From the NCBI GenBank assembly GCA_000721375.1, contig JOGW01000012.1:1-64000 (forward strand): DNA of 64,000 nucleotides, given 5' to 3'. The DNA is from Streptomyces sp. NRRL B-3428. Its GTDB lineage: Bacteria; Actinomycetota; Actinomycetes; Streptomycetales; Streptomycetaceae. The notes below the pieces were generated by a model that was not told where the DNA came from, searched no databases, and saw only the letters and a list, made by a program, of their open reading frames with translations. Positions within the stretch are counted from its first letter, which is position 1, and every line of letters starts with the position of its first letter. The translations under genes and the position numbers were made by a program. Of the stretch, positions 8,504-16,671 are shown piece after piece.

Positions 8504-9286
8504 GTGCCGACCGACCTCGACGTCATGTCGTTCAACCTGCGCTACGCCGCCACGAAGCGACCGAACAGCTGGGCCGAACGCCGCCCCGCCACGGCGGAGC
8601 TCCTGCGCCGCACCGCCCCGACGGTGATCGGCACCCAGGAGGGCCTCTTCCACCAGCTCCGCGACATCGAGACGGACCAGGGCGGACGCTACGCCTGGAT
8701 GGGCACCGGACGCTCGGGCGGCAGTCGCGGGGAGTTCATGGCGGTTTTCTACGACACCGGCCGGTTGGCCCCGGTGGAGTACGAGCACTACTGGCTCTCC
8801 GACACTCCAGAGGTGATCGGGTCCAACACCTGGGGCGGCAGCTCGATCCGGATGGTGACGTGGGTGCGACTGCGGGATCTGCGCACCGAGGGCGAGTTCT
8901 ACGTGGTCAACACACACCTGGATGTGTCGAGTGCCACGGCTCGAATCCGGTCCGCGGAACTGATTCTGCGACGTCTGGGCGATCTCGACCGGTCGCTGCC
9001 GGTGATCCTCACCGGCGACTTCAACGTGCCGGCGCACGCGGATCCCGTCTACGAGACGCTGCTCGGCGCCGGTCTCACGGACTCCTGGGCCGCGGCGCAA
9101 AAGCGTGGCCCGCAGTACGCCACCTTTCACGGCTACCAGCCACTGGAGCCGGATGGCGACCGTATCGACTGGATCCTGACCACAGCCGGGGTGAGAACGC
9201 GCTCGGCGGCGATCAACACCTTCGCACTCGACGGACAGTTCCCGAGCGACCACCTGCCGGTACAGGCCTCGCTGACGCTCGGGTGA
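8504..9286 (+). CDS. Endonuclease/exonuclease/phosphatase family protein
   Basis: 260 residues with the complete EEP fold motifs: LDVMSFNLRYA at the start, GTQEG (metal-binding Glu), FYVVNTHLDVSS, VILTGDFNVPA (catalytic Asp and Asn) and the C-terminal SDHLPV histidine. Such enzymes hydrolyse phosphodiester or phosphomonoester bonds. With no DNA-binding extras or signal peptide, a cytoplasmic phosphatase or phosphodiesterase role is likely. GTG at 8504 was chosen because AAGGAG lies five to six bases upstream; an in-frame ATG at 8477 is the alternative. It converges on etfA with a terminator between. Confidence 0.85.
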   Translation: MPTDLDVMSFNLRYAATKRPNSWAERRPATAELLRRTAPTVIGTQEGLFHQLRDIETDQGGRYAWMGTGRSGGSRGEFMAVFYDTGRLAPVEYEHYWLSDTPEVIGSNTWGGSSIRMVTWVRLRDLRTEGEFYVVNTHLDVSSATARIRSAELILRRLGDLDRSLPVILTGDFNVPAHADPVYETLLGAGLTDSWAAAQKRGPQYATFHGYQPLEPDGDRIDWILTTAGVRTRSAAINTFALDGQFPSDHLPVQASLTLG

Positions 9287-9312
9287 GCACGCAAACGACT
9301 GAGCACGCGAAA

Positions 9313-9344
9313 GGGCCCCACACCCTGAGCAGAGTGCGGGGCCC
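9313..9344. terminator. Bidirectional terminator between the EEP protein and etfA
   Basis: GGGCCCC (9313-9319) pairs with GGGGCCC (9338-9344), extended by CAC/GTG inside. It is centred between two convergent stop codons. Confidence 0.75.
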
Positions 9345-9358
9345 GTTCCAGAAGATGC

Positions 9359-10321
9359 TCAGCCCTTGCGGGACTCGATCTCGGAGGTCAGCTGCGGGAC
9401 GACCTCGAAGAGGTCGCCGACCACGCCGTAGTCGACCAGGTCGAAAATCGGGGCCTCGGCGTCCTTGTTGACGGCCACGATGGTCTTCGAGGTCTGCATA
9501 CCGGCGCGGTGCTGGATGGCGCCGGAGATGCCGTTGGCGATGTAGAGCTGCGGCGAGACCGACTTACCGGTCTGGCCGACCTGGTTGGAGTGCGGGTACC
9601 AGCCGGCGTCCACGGCGGCACGCGAGGCGCCGACAGCCGCGCCGAGCGAGTCGGCCAGCTTCTCGATGATCGAGAAGTTCTCGGCACCGTTGACGCCACG
9701 GCCGCCGGAGACCACGATCGCGGCCTCGGTCAGCTCCGGGCGGCCCGTCGACTCACGCGGGGTGCGCGAGACGACCTTGGTGCCGGTGGCGGCGGCCGAG
9801 AAGGAGACCTCGAGGGCCTCGACGGCGCCGGCGGCAGGCGCGGCCTCCACAGCGGCCGAGTTCGGCTTGACCGTGATGACCGGGGTGCCCTTGGACACAC
9901 GGGACTTGGTGGTGAAGGAGGCGGCGAACGCGGACTGCGTCGCGACCGGACCCTCGTCACCGGCCTCCAGGTCCACGGCGTCGGTGATGATGCCGGAGCC
10001 GATACGGACCGCGAGACGGGCCGCGATCTCCTTGCCCTCGGCGGAGGACGGGACGAGCACGGCCACCGGCGAGACCGCGGCGTGCGCGGCCTGCAGCGCG
10101 TCCACCTTCGGTACGACGAGGTAGTCGGCGAACTCCGGGGCGTCCGCGGTCAGTACGCGGGTGGCGCCGTGCTCGGCGAGCGCGGCGGCGGTGTCCGCGG
10201 CGCCGTTGCCGAGCGCGAGGGCGACGGGCTCGCCGATACGGCGGGCCAGGGTCAGCAGCTCCAGGGTGGGCTTGCGGACGGCACCGTCGACGTGGTCGAC
10301 GAAGACGAGAACTTCAGCCAT
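9359..10321 (-). CDS. etfA: Electron transfer flavoprotein alpha subunit
   Basis: 320 residues. The N-terminal adenosine-binding-like domain begins [12 protein letters not shown]. The C-terminal FAD domain carries the ETF-alpha signature: [49 protein letters not shown] and [24 protein letters not shown]. With EtfB it accepts electrons from acyl-CoA dehydrogenases and related flavoenzymes and passes them to the quinone pool through ETF dehydrogenase. ATG at 10321 gives the family N-terminus, in place of an ATG seven codons earlier. It follows etfB by 76 bases in one operon. Confidence 0.96.
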   Translation of the reverse strand: MAEVLVFVDHVDGAVRKPTLELLTLARRIGEPVALALGNGAADTAAALAEHGATRVLTADAPEFADYLVVPKVDALQAAHAAVSPVAVLVPSSAEGKEIAARLAVRIGSGIITDAVDLEAGDEGPVATQSAFAASFTTKSRVSKGTPVITVKPNSAAVEAAPAAGAVEALEVSFSAAATGTKVVSRTPRESTGRPELTEAAIVVSGGRGVNGAENFSIIEKLADSLGAAVGASRAAVDAGWYPHSNQVGQTGKSVSPQLYIANGISGAIQHRAGMQTSKTIVAVNKDAEAPIFDLVDYGVVGDLFEVVPQLTSEIESRKG

Positions 10322-10397
10322 GGGACTTCTTCTCTCCTGCAAGTACGAAGCTTTGGGGGGCGGTTACCGGGCTCTGCGAGCCACGACCTCGTCAGGC

Positions 10398-11183
10398 CTA
10401 GATGAACTTCTGGCTCGCGAGGAACTCGGCCAGCTGCTTGCCGCCCTCGCCCTCGTCCTTGACGATCGTGCCGGCGGTGCGCGCCGGACGCTGGGCAGCC
10501 GAGTCCACGGCGGTCCAGGCACCCTCGAGACCGACGAGCTCGGCGTCGATGTCCAGGTCGTCGAGCTCAAGCGCCTCGACCGGCTTCTTCTTGGCGGCCA
10601 TGATCCCCTTGAAGGAGGGGTAACGGGCCTCGCCCGACTGGTCGGTGACCGACACGACGGCCGGCAGCGAAGCCTCCAGCTGCTCGGAGGCGGTGTCGCC
10701 GTCACGGCGGCCCTTGACGGTGCCGTCCTCGACGGAGACCTCGGAGAGCAGCGTGACCTGCGGGACGTTCAGGCGCTCGGCCAGGATCGCCGGAAGGACA
10801 CCCATGGTGCCGTCGGTGGAGGCCATACCGCAGATGACCAGGTCGTAACCGGTCTTCTCGATGGCCTTGGCGAGCACGAGCGAGGTGCCCATGACGTCGG
10901 AGCCGTGCAGATCGTCGTCCTCGACGTGAACGGCCTTGTCGGCGCCCATCGACAGCGCCTTGCGCAGCGCGTCCTTGGCGTCCTCGGGGCCGACGGTGAG
11001 CACGGTGATCTCGGCGTCGTCCGCCTCGTCGGCGATCTGGAGCGCCTGCTCCACCGCGTACTCGTCCAGCTCCGAGAGAAGGCCGTCGACGTCGTCGCGG
11101 TCGACGGTCAGGTCATCGGCGAAGTGCCGGTCGCCGGTGGCGTCGGGCACGTACTTAACACAGACAACGATCCTCAAGCTCAC
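10398..11183 (-). CDS. etfB: Electron transfer flavoprotein beta subunit
   Basis: 261 residues. It starts VSLRIVVCVKYVPD, the typical FixA/EtfB opening, and has VEQALQIADE, GADKAVHVEDD, DLVICGMASTDGTMGVLPAILAE (AMP-binding beta-subunit signature) and FKGIMAAKKKPVE near the C-terminus. GTG start with AGGAG seven bases upstream. It is the first gene of the etfBA operon, and its upstream region has two TetR-type palindromes that suggest control with fatty-acid catabolism. Confidence 0.96.
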   Translation of the reverse strand: MSLRIVVCVKYVPDATGDRHFADDLTVDRDDVDGLLSELDEYAVEQALQIADEADDAEITVLTVGPEDAKDALRKALSMGADKAVHVEDDDLHGSDVMGTSLVLAKAIEKTGYDLVICGMASTDGTMGVLPAILAERLNVPQVTLLSEVSVEDGTVKGRRDGDTASEQLEASLPAVVSVTDQSGEARYPSFKGIMAAKKKPVEALELDDLDIDAELVGLEGAWTAVDSAAQRPARTAGTIVKDEGEGGKQLAEFLASQKFI

Positions 11184-11298
11184 GCCGGCTCTCCTACTGC
11201 ATCGTCTTGACTGGGCTGGCTGCTGCCTCGTACCAGGCAGCATAGGCGCCTGGAGCGGCGGATCCCGGACGGGGCGGCCCGCGCTCCGCTCGGAATGT

Positions 11299-11342
11299 TA
11301 CTAGTCAGTACACCTTGCACTTACCCACTGAGCAAGCGCTTG
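11299..11342. promoter_or_regulatory. Two palindromic operator candidates upstream of etfBA
   Basis: TACT-AGTC-AGTA lies at 11299-11310 and CAAGCGCTTG at 11333-11342. The second fits ANCAAGNNCTTGN, close to the motif of the TetR-family regulator KstR2 of mycobacteria. Both lie 115-160 bp upstream of etfB. Binding by a fatty-acid or CoA-thioester-sensing TetR protein is inferred. Confidence 0.5.
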
Positions 11343-11435
11343 GAACTGTGACCTTCCCAACGGTGGCACAGAGTGTCAATGCAGGTGGTGCGACTGCGCC
11401 GCGACGCGCACGTGAGCCGCCGCACACTGCGGGTC

Positions 11436-11969
11436 TCAGACCTCGCGCAGCGCGTTGAAGGAGCCCCCGTGGTACAGCAGCGGACGCCCCGCGCCGGAGG
11501 CGTCACCCGCGACCACCTCGGCGATGATCAGGCGGTGGTCGCCGGCCGGTACGCGGGTGAGGATCCGGCAGGTGAGCCAGGCGAGCACGCCGTCAAGGAT
11601 CGGGACAGAGTGCGGCCCCTCGTGCCAGGCGGTGGGCGGGGCGAAGCGGTCCGCGCCGCTGCGGGCGAAGCGGGCGGCCAGTTCGCTCTGGTGCTCTCCG
11701 AGTATGTGCACCCCGATGTGCTCGGTATCGGCGATCGCGGGCCAGCTGGAGGAGCCGGTACCCACGACGAACGAGAGCAGCGGCGGCTCGGCGGCGACCG
11801 AGGCGAGCGAGGTGGCGGTGAAGCCGACCGGCCGCTCGCCCTGGGCGGTGATCACCGCGACGCCCGCCGCGTGCCGCCGGAAGGCCGAGCGCAGCAGCTC
11901 GGGCGAGCCGGGCTGCACGGGCGATGCGGTCCCGGTGGACTGCGCGGGCACGGCGTACTCGATCGACAT
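11436..11969 (-). CDS. Flavin reductase-like domain protein
   Basis: 177 residues covering the FMN-binding split-barrel flavin reductase domain: LRSAFRRHAAGVAVITA, VGFTATSLASVAAEPPLLSF (FMN-binding loop), GVHILGEHQSELAARFA and CRILTRVPAGDHRLIIAEV. Such proteins reduce FMN or FAD with NAD(P)H and feed two-component monooxygenases, or bind flavin in oxidoreductases. It stands alone between etfB and a thioredoxin-like gene. The ATG has no strong ribosome site; the start was chosen for its fit to the domain. Confidence 0.88.
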   Translation of the reverse strand: MSIEYAVPAQSTGTASPVQPGSPELLRSAFRRHAAGVAVITAQGERPVGFTATSLASVAAEPPLLSFVVGTGSSSWPAIADTEHIGVHILGEHQSELAARFARSGADRFAPPTAWHEGPHSVPILDGVLAWLTCRILTRVPAGDHRLIIAEVVAGDASGAGRPLLYHGGSFNALREV

Positions 11970-12097
11970 GGGCTCAGGTTTTCGATCAGTGGCCGATGCA
12001 GTCAAGTCGCCCCGGAGTTCTGGGAGAAGCCTCACGCGCCGCTCACGGGAGCCTGCCGCCGTATTGCCACCCAGAGCGCGCCGCTCCCCCGACCCCG

Positions 12098-12418
12098 TCA
12101 CACCGCCGCCCCGAGCGCCGCGATCACATCGGCCTTCCGCGGCTGCCCACCGGCCCGGCGCACGATGCGTCCCGCCGCATCGAGCACGAACACGGTCGGA
12201 GTGCGGTCGATCTCCAGGTCCCGCATGAGGTCGAGGCGATCCTCGGCGTCGATCTCGATATGCGCGACACCCGGGACCATCGCGGCCACCTCGGCGAGCA
12301 CCCGGCGCGTCGCCCGGCACGGCTGACAGAACGCGCTGGAGAACTGCACGAGGGTGGCCCGCTCCCCCAGCGCGGTCCCCAACTCCCGCGCCGTGAGCGT
12401 CGTTCGCCCTGCCTCCAC
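12098..12418 (-). CDS. Thioredoxin-fold protein with CQPC active site
   Basis: 106 residues, thioredoxin size. The redox motif FCQPC is at residues 30-34 (thioredoxin has WCGPC), the cis-proline loop is in IDRTPTVFVLD, and the C-terminus ends in a helix. No signal peptide is seen, so it is cytoplasmic. GTG at 12418 was chosen because AGGAGGAGC lies six bases upstream. The altered dipeptide (QP) suggests a redox potential or partner unlike standard TrxA. Substrate is unknown. Confidence 0.85.
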   Translation of the reverse strand: MEAGRTTLTARELGTALGERATLVQFSSAFCQPCRATRRVLAEVAAMVPGVAHIEIDAEDRLDLMRDLEIDRTPTVFVLDAAGRIVRRAGGQPRKADVIAALGAAV

Positions 12419-12700
12419 CGTGCTCCTCCTGCCGTACGCACCGACCATGCTCCGCAAGGTGCAGCGCCGCCGCGCCCGTAAAGATTCCCGCTGGTGGGAG
12501 CATGCGTGGAGGGTGTTTCGCCGGTGTACGGCGAGAGTTCCGATTGGGTACGTGATGAGAATCTCTCGCTGCCCGGGGCGTTCAGGGTGGCTGAACGCCT
12601 CCGCATGGGGCACGATCTCGCCAAGCCCTGAAACCTACGGGCCCGTAACTTGGAGCCCGGGAGACCCAGTCCCAGGCGTACGGAAGGGTCTCCCTCACCC

Positions 12701-13429
12701 ATGGCAGAACTCGTCTACCGTCCGGTCATCGGAGCGGCGCTGACCATGTTCAAGGCGCTGGATCTGAAGATCGACCTCAAGGGCTCGGAAAACATTCCGC
12801 GTACGGGCGGGGCCGTTCTGGTCAGCAACCACATCAGCTACATGGACTTCGTGTTCGCCGGTCTCGCCGCGCGTCCGCAGAAGCGTCTGGTGCGGTTCAT
12901 GGCGAAGGACTCGGTCTTCCGTCACAAGATCTCCGGGCCGCTGATGCGCGGCATGAAGCACATCCCGGTGGACCGTGCGCAGGGCGAGACCGCCTACGCA
13001 CACGCCTTGGACTCGCTGCGCAAGGGCGAGGTCATCGGGGTCTTCCCCGAGGCCACGATCTCCACGTCGTTCACGCTGAAGAGCTTCAAGTCGGGTGCGG
13101 CGCGCATGGCCCAGGAGGCAGGCGTACCGCTGATCCCGGTGGCCCTGTGGGGCACGCAGCGCGTGTGGACCAAGGGGCGGCCGCGCAACTTCAAGCGCTC
13201 GCACATCCCGGTGACGATCCGTGTGGGCGAGCCGCTGGAAGCGCCGAAGGACCAGTACGCGGGCGCGATCACCCGTCGTCTGAAGGACCGCGTCCAGGAG
13301 CTCCTCGAAGCCGCGCAGCGCGCCTACCCCGTGCGCCCCAAGGGTCCCGAGGACACCTGGTGGGTGCCCGCGCACCTCGGCGGCACGGCCCCGGCGCCCG
13401 CGGCAGCCCGCGAGGCCGACGCCGGCTGA
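12701..13429 (+). CDS. plsC: 1-acyl-sn-glycerol-3-phosphate acyltransferase
   Basis: 242 residues. It has the PlsC acyltransferase motif I, NHISYMDF (43-50, an HX4D form), motif II around MKHIPVDR, and motif III FPEATI (115-120, a variant of the PEGT block). It would acylate lysophosphatidic acid to phosphatidic acid at the membrane. Streptomycetes have several paralogues, so the exact acyl acceptor is open. It is divergent from the thioredoxin gene. The ATG starts the family domain; an in-frame ATG 17 codons upstream is less likely. Confidence 0.88.
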   Translation: MAELVYRPVIGAALTMFKALDLKIDLKGSENIPRTGGAVLVSNHISYMDFVFAGLAARPQKRLVRFMAKDSVFRHKISGPLMRGMKHIPVDRAQGETAYAHALDSLRKGEVIGVFPEATISTSFTLKSFKSGAARMAQEAGVPLIPVALWGTQRVWTKGRPRNFKRSHIPVTIRVGEPLEAPKDQYAGAITRRLKDRVQELLEAAQRAYPVRPKGPEDTWWVPAHLGGTAPAPAAAREADAG

Positions 13430-13441
13430 CCGGCCGTACTT

Positions 13442-14128
13442 CTACTCCGGGGCCCGCACGTTCAGCCGGGCCCCGGGGATGAACTTCTCCAGCAGTTCGG
13501 CCAGTTCGGCGCCGGCTGCTTCCAGACCCGCGTGATCGCCCATGCCCTCCAGGAGGAACAGGGCGTTCACCGAGGTGTCGTCGAGGCAGGTGCGCGGGCC
13601 CTGCCGCCAGTTCCAGCGGCGGCAGGTCACACCCTCGTCGTCGCACCACACGACCTCGCCCGCCTCCGGGTGGTCCACGACCTGCTCGCCCGCGGCCACG
13701 GTCACGAAGTCCTCGGTGCCCTTCGCGCGGATGAGTCGCATGCCGCCCTGGATACGGTCCAGGTCCTCGCCGCCGAGCGGGATCAGACGGGCCACGCTGA
13801 TCGCGTTGTAGACGTCGACGAGCGTGTTGATCCGGGGCAGTCCCGCATCGCTGAGCGCCCTCTTGGCCAGCGCCTCCGCCGAGTTCCTGGTGCGGTTCGG
13901 CTTGGCGCCGAAGGCGGTGTACGCCGCACGCCAGTCCACCATGTGCGGGTCCTCGTGCGGCGCCCGTCCGTCGAGACGCTCGGTGAGCCTGCGTACGGCA
14001 TCGTCGAGGAGGGCCGAACTGGCCTCGGTGCTGGGCGCGTTGACGAGGTCGTACGCCTCGATGGCGATGTGGTGGAAACCCGGCGCGAGCGCGCGGACTT
14101 CGTCGGAGACGGTGAGCTGGACGGGCAT
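13442..14128 (-). CDS. B3/4 (tRNA-binding-like) domain protein
   Basis: 228 residues matching the stand-alone B3/B4 domain related to the editing region of phenylalanyl-tRNA synthetase beta. Landmarks are HMVDWRAAYTAFGAKPNRTRNSAE-type sequence near residue 80, INTLVDVYNAISVARLIP, GGEDLDRIQGGMRLIRAKG and GEVVWCDDEGVTCRRWNWRQG. Stand-alone members are thought to deacylate mischarged tRNA or act on free amino acids, but this is unproven. It follows the transglutaminase-like gene by 8 bases, so they are co-transcribed. ATG at 14128 was chosen, with AAGG upstream. Confidence 0.82.
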   Translation of the reverse strand: MPVQLTVSDEVRALAPGFHHIAIEAYDLVNAPSTEASSALLDDAVRRLTERLDGRAPHEDPHMVDWRAAYTAFGAKPNRTRNSAEALAKRALSDAGLPRINTLVDVYNAISVARLIPLGGEDLDRIQGGMRLIRAKGTEDFVTVAAGEQVVDHPEAGEVVWCDDEGVTCRRWNWRQGPRTCLDDTSVNALFLLEGMGDHAGLEAAGAELAELLEKFIPGARLNVRAPE

Positions 14129-14136
14129 GGCCTGCC

Positions 14137-14736
14137 TTACAGAGTGAGCGAGTCCGGGAGGTTCTCCCACAGGTACGGGCGGTCCGGGGCGCTGCGCAAG
14201 ATGTCCATGACCGACCGATGCGGTACATCAAACAGTACCGGATAGTCCATCTCGCTGGACTTCGCATCCGGGACCCAGGCCAGCCGCTCACCGTCGAGCG
14301 AGAACTGGGCGTCGACGCCCGGCTTGTTCCCGCGGGGGTCCTGCCGATGCCATGCCCCGCGGAAGCGCACGGCGATCAGACCGTGCACGCACCAGCCCGT
14401 ACCGGCGTCATAGGCGAGCCGCTGGTAACAGAGGGCGGTCGGGATGTCCTCGGCCCGCAACAGAGCGGCCAGCGCATGGGACTTCGCGTGACAGATCCCG
14501 TTGCGCTGCTCCAGGACGTCGGACGCACGCCAGGCGACCCTCATGTCGCCGCTGTCGGCGGAGTGCGGGATCTCGTCGCGTACGTACTCGAAAGCGGCCT
14601 GAGCGTATGAGTATGAATCGGCGGCGCCCTTCGCGAGGCGCGCGGCCGTTTCCCGCACCAACGGATGGTGATGATCGATGACCTCGTCGGCCGCCAAGTA
14701 CGCAGAGAGGTCGGGGTTTTGCTGGATCAGCTGCAT
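14137..14736 (-). CDS. Transglutaminase-like superfamily protein
   Basis: 199 residues with a papain-like transglutaminase core: the catalytic Cys in NGICHAKSHALAALLRA, His in WCVHGLIAV and Asp in WHRQDPRGN. There is no signal peptide or membrane helix, so it is cytoplasmic. Proteins of this type are usually proteases or amidases, not cross-linkers. The pairing with a B3/4 protein 8 bases downstream suggests a shared but unknown task. ATG at 14736 begins MQLIQQNPDLSAYLAADEVI; no clear ribosome site. Confidence 0.82.
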   Translation of the reverse strand: MQLIQQNPDLSAYLAADEVIDHHHPLVRETAARLAKGAADSYSYAQAAFEYVRDEIPHSADSGDMRVAWRASDVLEQRNGICHAKSHALAALLRAEDIPTALCYQRLAYDAGTGWCVHGLIAVRFRGAWHRQDPRGNKPGVDAQFSLDGERLAWVPDAKSSEMDYPVLFDVPHRSVMDILRSAPDRPYLWENLPDSLTL

Positions 14737-14822
14737 GGCACGCGAGCATAGGAAAGCGACCGACCGCTCGTCAATGACTTTACGGTCGATCGCATACCTA
14801 TGCAGTGAGCGAGGTGGGGCGG

Positions 14823-15911
14823 CTAGCGCGCCATCTCCTCCTTGAGCGCCGCCACGAAGGAGTCCACATCGTCCTCGGTGGTGTCGAAGGCACACATCCA
14901 GCGGACGTCGCCCGCGGCCTCGTCCCAGAAGTAGAAGCGATAGCGCTTCATCAGCCGGCGGCTGACGTCGTGCGGGAGCCGCGCGAAGACCGCGTTCGCC
15001 TGGACGTCGTGCAGAATCTCGACGCCGTGCACGGCCCGGACGCCCTCGGCCAGGCGCTGCGCCATCTCGTTGGAGTGGCGGGCGTTGCGCAGCCACAGGT
15101 CCTTGGCGAGCAGGGCCTCCAACTGCACCGATACGAAGCGCATCTTGGAAGCGAGCTGCATGGACAGCTTGCGCAGATGCTTCATATGGCTGACCGCGTC
15201 CGGGTTCAGGACCACGACCGCCTCGCCGAAGAGCATGCCGTTCTTCGTACCGCCGAACGACAGGATGTCGACGCCGGCGCGCGAGGTGAACGTGCGCAAC
15301 GGGACGTCCAGCGAGGCCGCCGCGTTGGCTATCCGCGCGCCGTCGAGGTGCACCTTCATGCCGCGCTCATGGGCGTGGTCGCAGATCGCGCGGATCTCCT
15401 CGGGCGTGTAGACCGTGCCCAGTTCGGTGTTCTGCGTGATCGAGACGACCTGCGGCATCGCCCGGTGCTCGTCCTCCCAGCCGAACGCCTGCCGGTCGAT
15501 GAGCTCAGGGGTGAGCTTGCCGTCCGGCGTCGGTACGGTGAGCAGCTTGATCCCGGCGACCCGCTCGGGCGCACCGCCTTCGTCCACGTTGATGTGCGCG
15601 CTCTCGGCGCAGATCACCGCGCCCCAGCGGTCGGTGAGGGCCTGGAGCGCCGTGACGTTGGCGCCGGTGCCGTTGAACACCGGAAAGGCCTCGGCGCTCG
15701 CGCCGAAATGGCCTCGGATCAACTGCTGCAGGTGCTCGGTGTAGTCGTCCTCGCCGTAGGCGATCTGATGCCCGCCGTTGGCCACGGCGAGTGCGGCGAG
15801 GATCTCGGGGTGGGCGCCCGCGTAGTTGTCGCTGGCGAAGCCCCGTACCTCCGGATCGTGGTGCCGCTTGGCGTCGGTACGGGGAGGGTTCACGGCTGCT
15901 CGGTCAGCCAC
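14823..15911 (-). CDS. Threonine aldolase / beta-eliminating lyase family PLP enzyme
   Basis: 362 residues, fold-type I PLP enzyme of the low-specificity L-threonine aldolase family. Landmarks: FASDNYAGAHPEIL near the N-terminus, YGEDDYTEHLQQ, FNGTGANVTALQAL, KVHLDGARIANAA (Asp that binds the PLP ring) and LSFGGTKNGM with the PLP lysine. It would cleave L-threonine or allo-threonine to glycine and acetaldehyde, or a related beta-hydroxy amino acid. Its GTG start overlaps the SDR gene by 22 bases, so translation is probably coupled. It is the last gene of the DUF6421-SDR-aldolase operon. Confidence 0.85.
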   Translation of the reverse strand: MADRAAVNPPRTDAKRHHDPEVRGFASDNYAGAHPEILAALAVANGGHQIAYGEDDYTEHLQQLIRGHFGASAEAFPVFNGTGANVTALQALTDRWGAVICAESAHINVDEGGAPERVAGIKLLTVPTPDGKLTPELIDRQAFGWEDEHRAMPQVVSITQNTELGTVYTPEEIRAICDHAHERGMKVHLDGARIANAAASLDVPLRTFTSRAGVDILSFGGTKNGMLFGEAVVVLNPDAVSHMKHLRKLSMQLASKMRFVSVQLEALLAKDLWLRNARHSNEMAQRLAEGVRAVHGVEILHDVQANAVFARLPHDVSRRLMKRYRFYFWDEAAGDVRWMCAFDTTEDDVDSFVAALKEEMAR

Positions 15912-16645
15912 AGGCGCTTTCCGTTCACTTCCTTGGCGGGCCGCTCCCAGACTCCGGCGATGGCCTCGGCCAGCTCCTTGACGTCCGTGAAGCCCGCGAA
16001 CTTCGCGTTGGGGCGCTCGGCGCGCATCGCGTCGTGCACCAACGCCTTCACGATCAGGATGACAGCCGCGGCCGAAGGCCCCTGCTCGCCCCCTGCCTTG
16101 CGGAAGGCGTCGCCGAGGGCGAGGGTCCAGGCCTCCGCCGCCGCCTTGGAGGCGGCGTACGCGGCATTGCCCGCGGTCGGCTTGCTGGCTCCGGCCGCGC
16201 TGATCAGCACATAGCGGCCGAGGTCGCTGCGCAGCAGTCCGTCGTGGAAGGCGAGCGAGGTGTGCTGGACGGTGCGGATCAGGAGCTGGTCGAGGAAGGC
16301 CCAGTCCGCGAGGTCGGTCTCCATGAACGAGGAGCTGCCCCGCCAGCCACCCACCAGGTGCACCAGACCGTCGATCCTGCCGAACTCCTTCTCGGTGCGC
16401 GCGGCCCAGTCCTTGGCCGCGTCGAGATCGAGCAGGTCCACCGTGTCACCGGTGACGGTGGCGCCGCCGTGCGCATAGCGCGCGGCGTCCACGGCCTCCG
16501 CGAGACGCGTGGCGTCCGCGTCGGAGGCCACGACGGTCGCACCGGCCTCGGCCAGGCGCAGCAGTGTGGCGCGCCCCGCCGCTCCGGCGGCTCCCGCGAC
16601 GGCGATCACGGCGCCGTTCAGCGTTCCGTTCCCGTTTCCGTTCAT
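15890..16645 (-). CDS. SDR family NAD(P)-dependent oxidoreductase
   Basis: 251 residues. A Rossmann fold starts at AVIAVAGAAGAAGRA (a GxxGxxG variant with Ala) and has DGLVHLVGGW in the NNAG position, the catalytic Ser in LISAAGAS, and YAASK with Tyr and Lys. The C-terminal segment VNGKRLWLTEQP closes the fold. ATG at 16645 follows GGAGGTGA, an excellent ribosome site. It is the middle gene of a three-gene operon with DUF6421 (26 bases upstream) and the threonine aldolase-like gene (overlapping). The substrate is unknown; the neighbours suggest a beta-hydroxy or amino compound. Confidence 0.88.
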   Translation of the reverse strand: MNGNGNGTLNGAVIAVAGAAGAAGRATLLRLAEAGATVVASDADATRLAEAVDAARYAHGGATVTGDTVDLLDLDAAKDWAARTEKEFGRIDGLVHLVGGWRGSSSFMETDLADWAFLDQLLIRTVQHTSLAFHDGLLRSDLGRYVLISAAGASKPTAGNAAYAASKAAAEAWTLALGDAFRKAGGEQGPSAAAVILIVKALVHDAMRAERPNAKFAGFTDVKELAEAIAGVWERPAKEVNGKRLWLTEQP

Positions 16646-16671
16646 GGCCCTCACCTCCGGACGCGGCTGGC

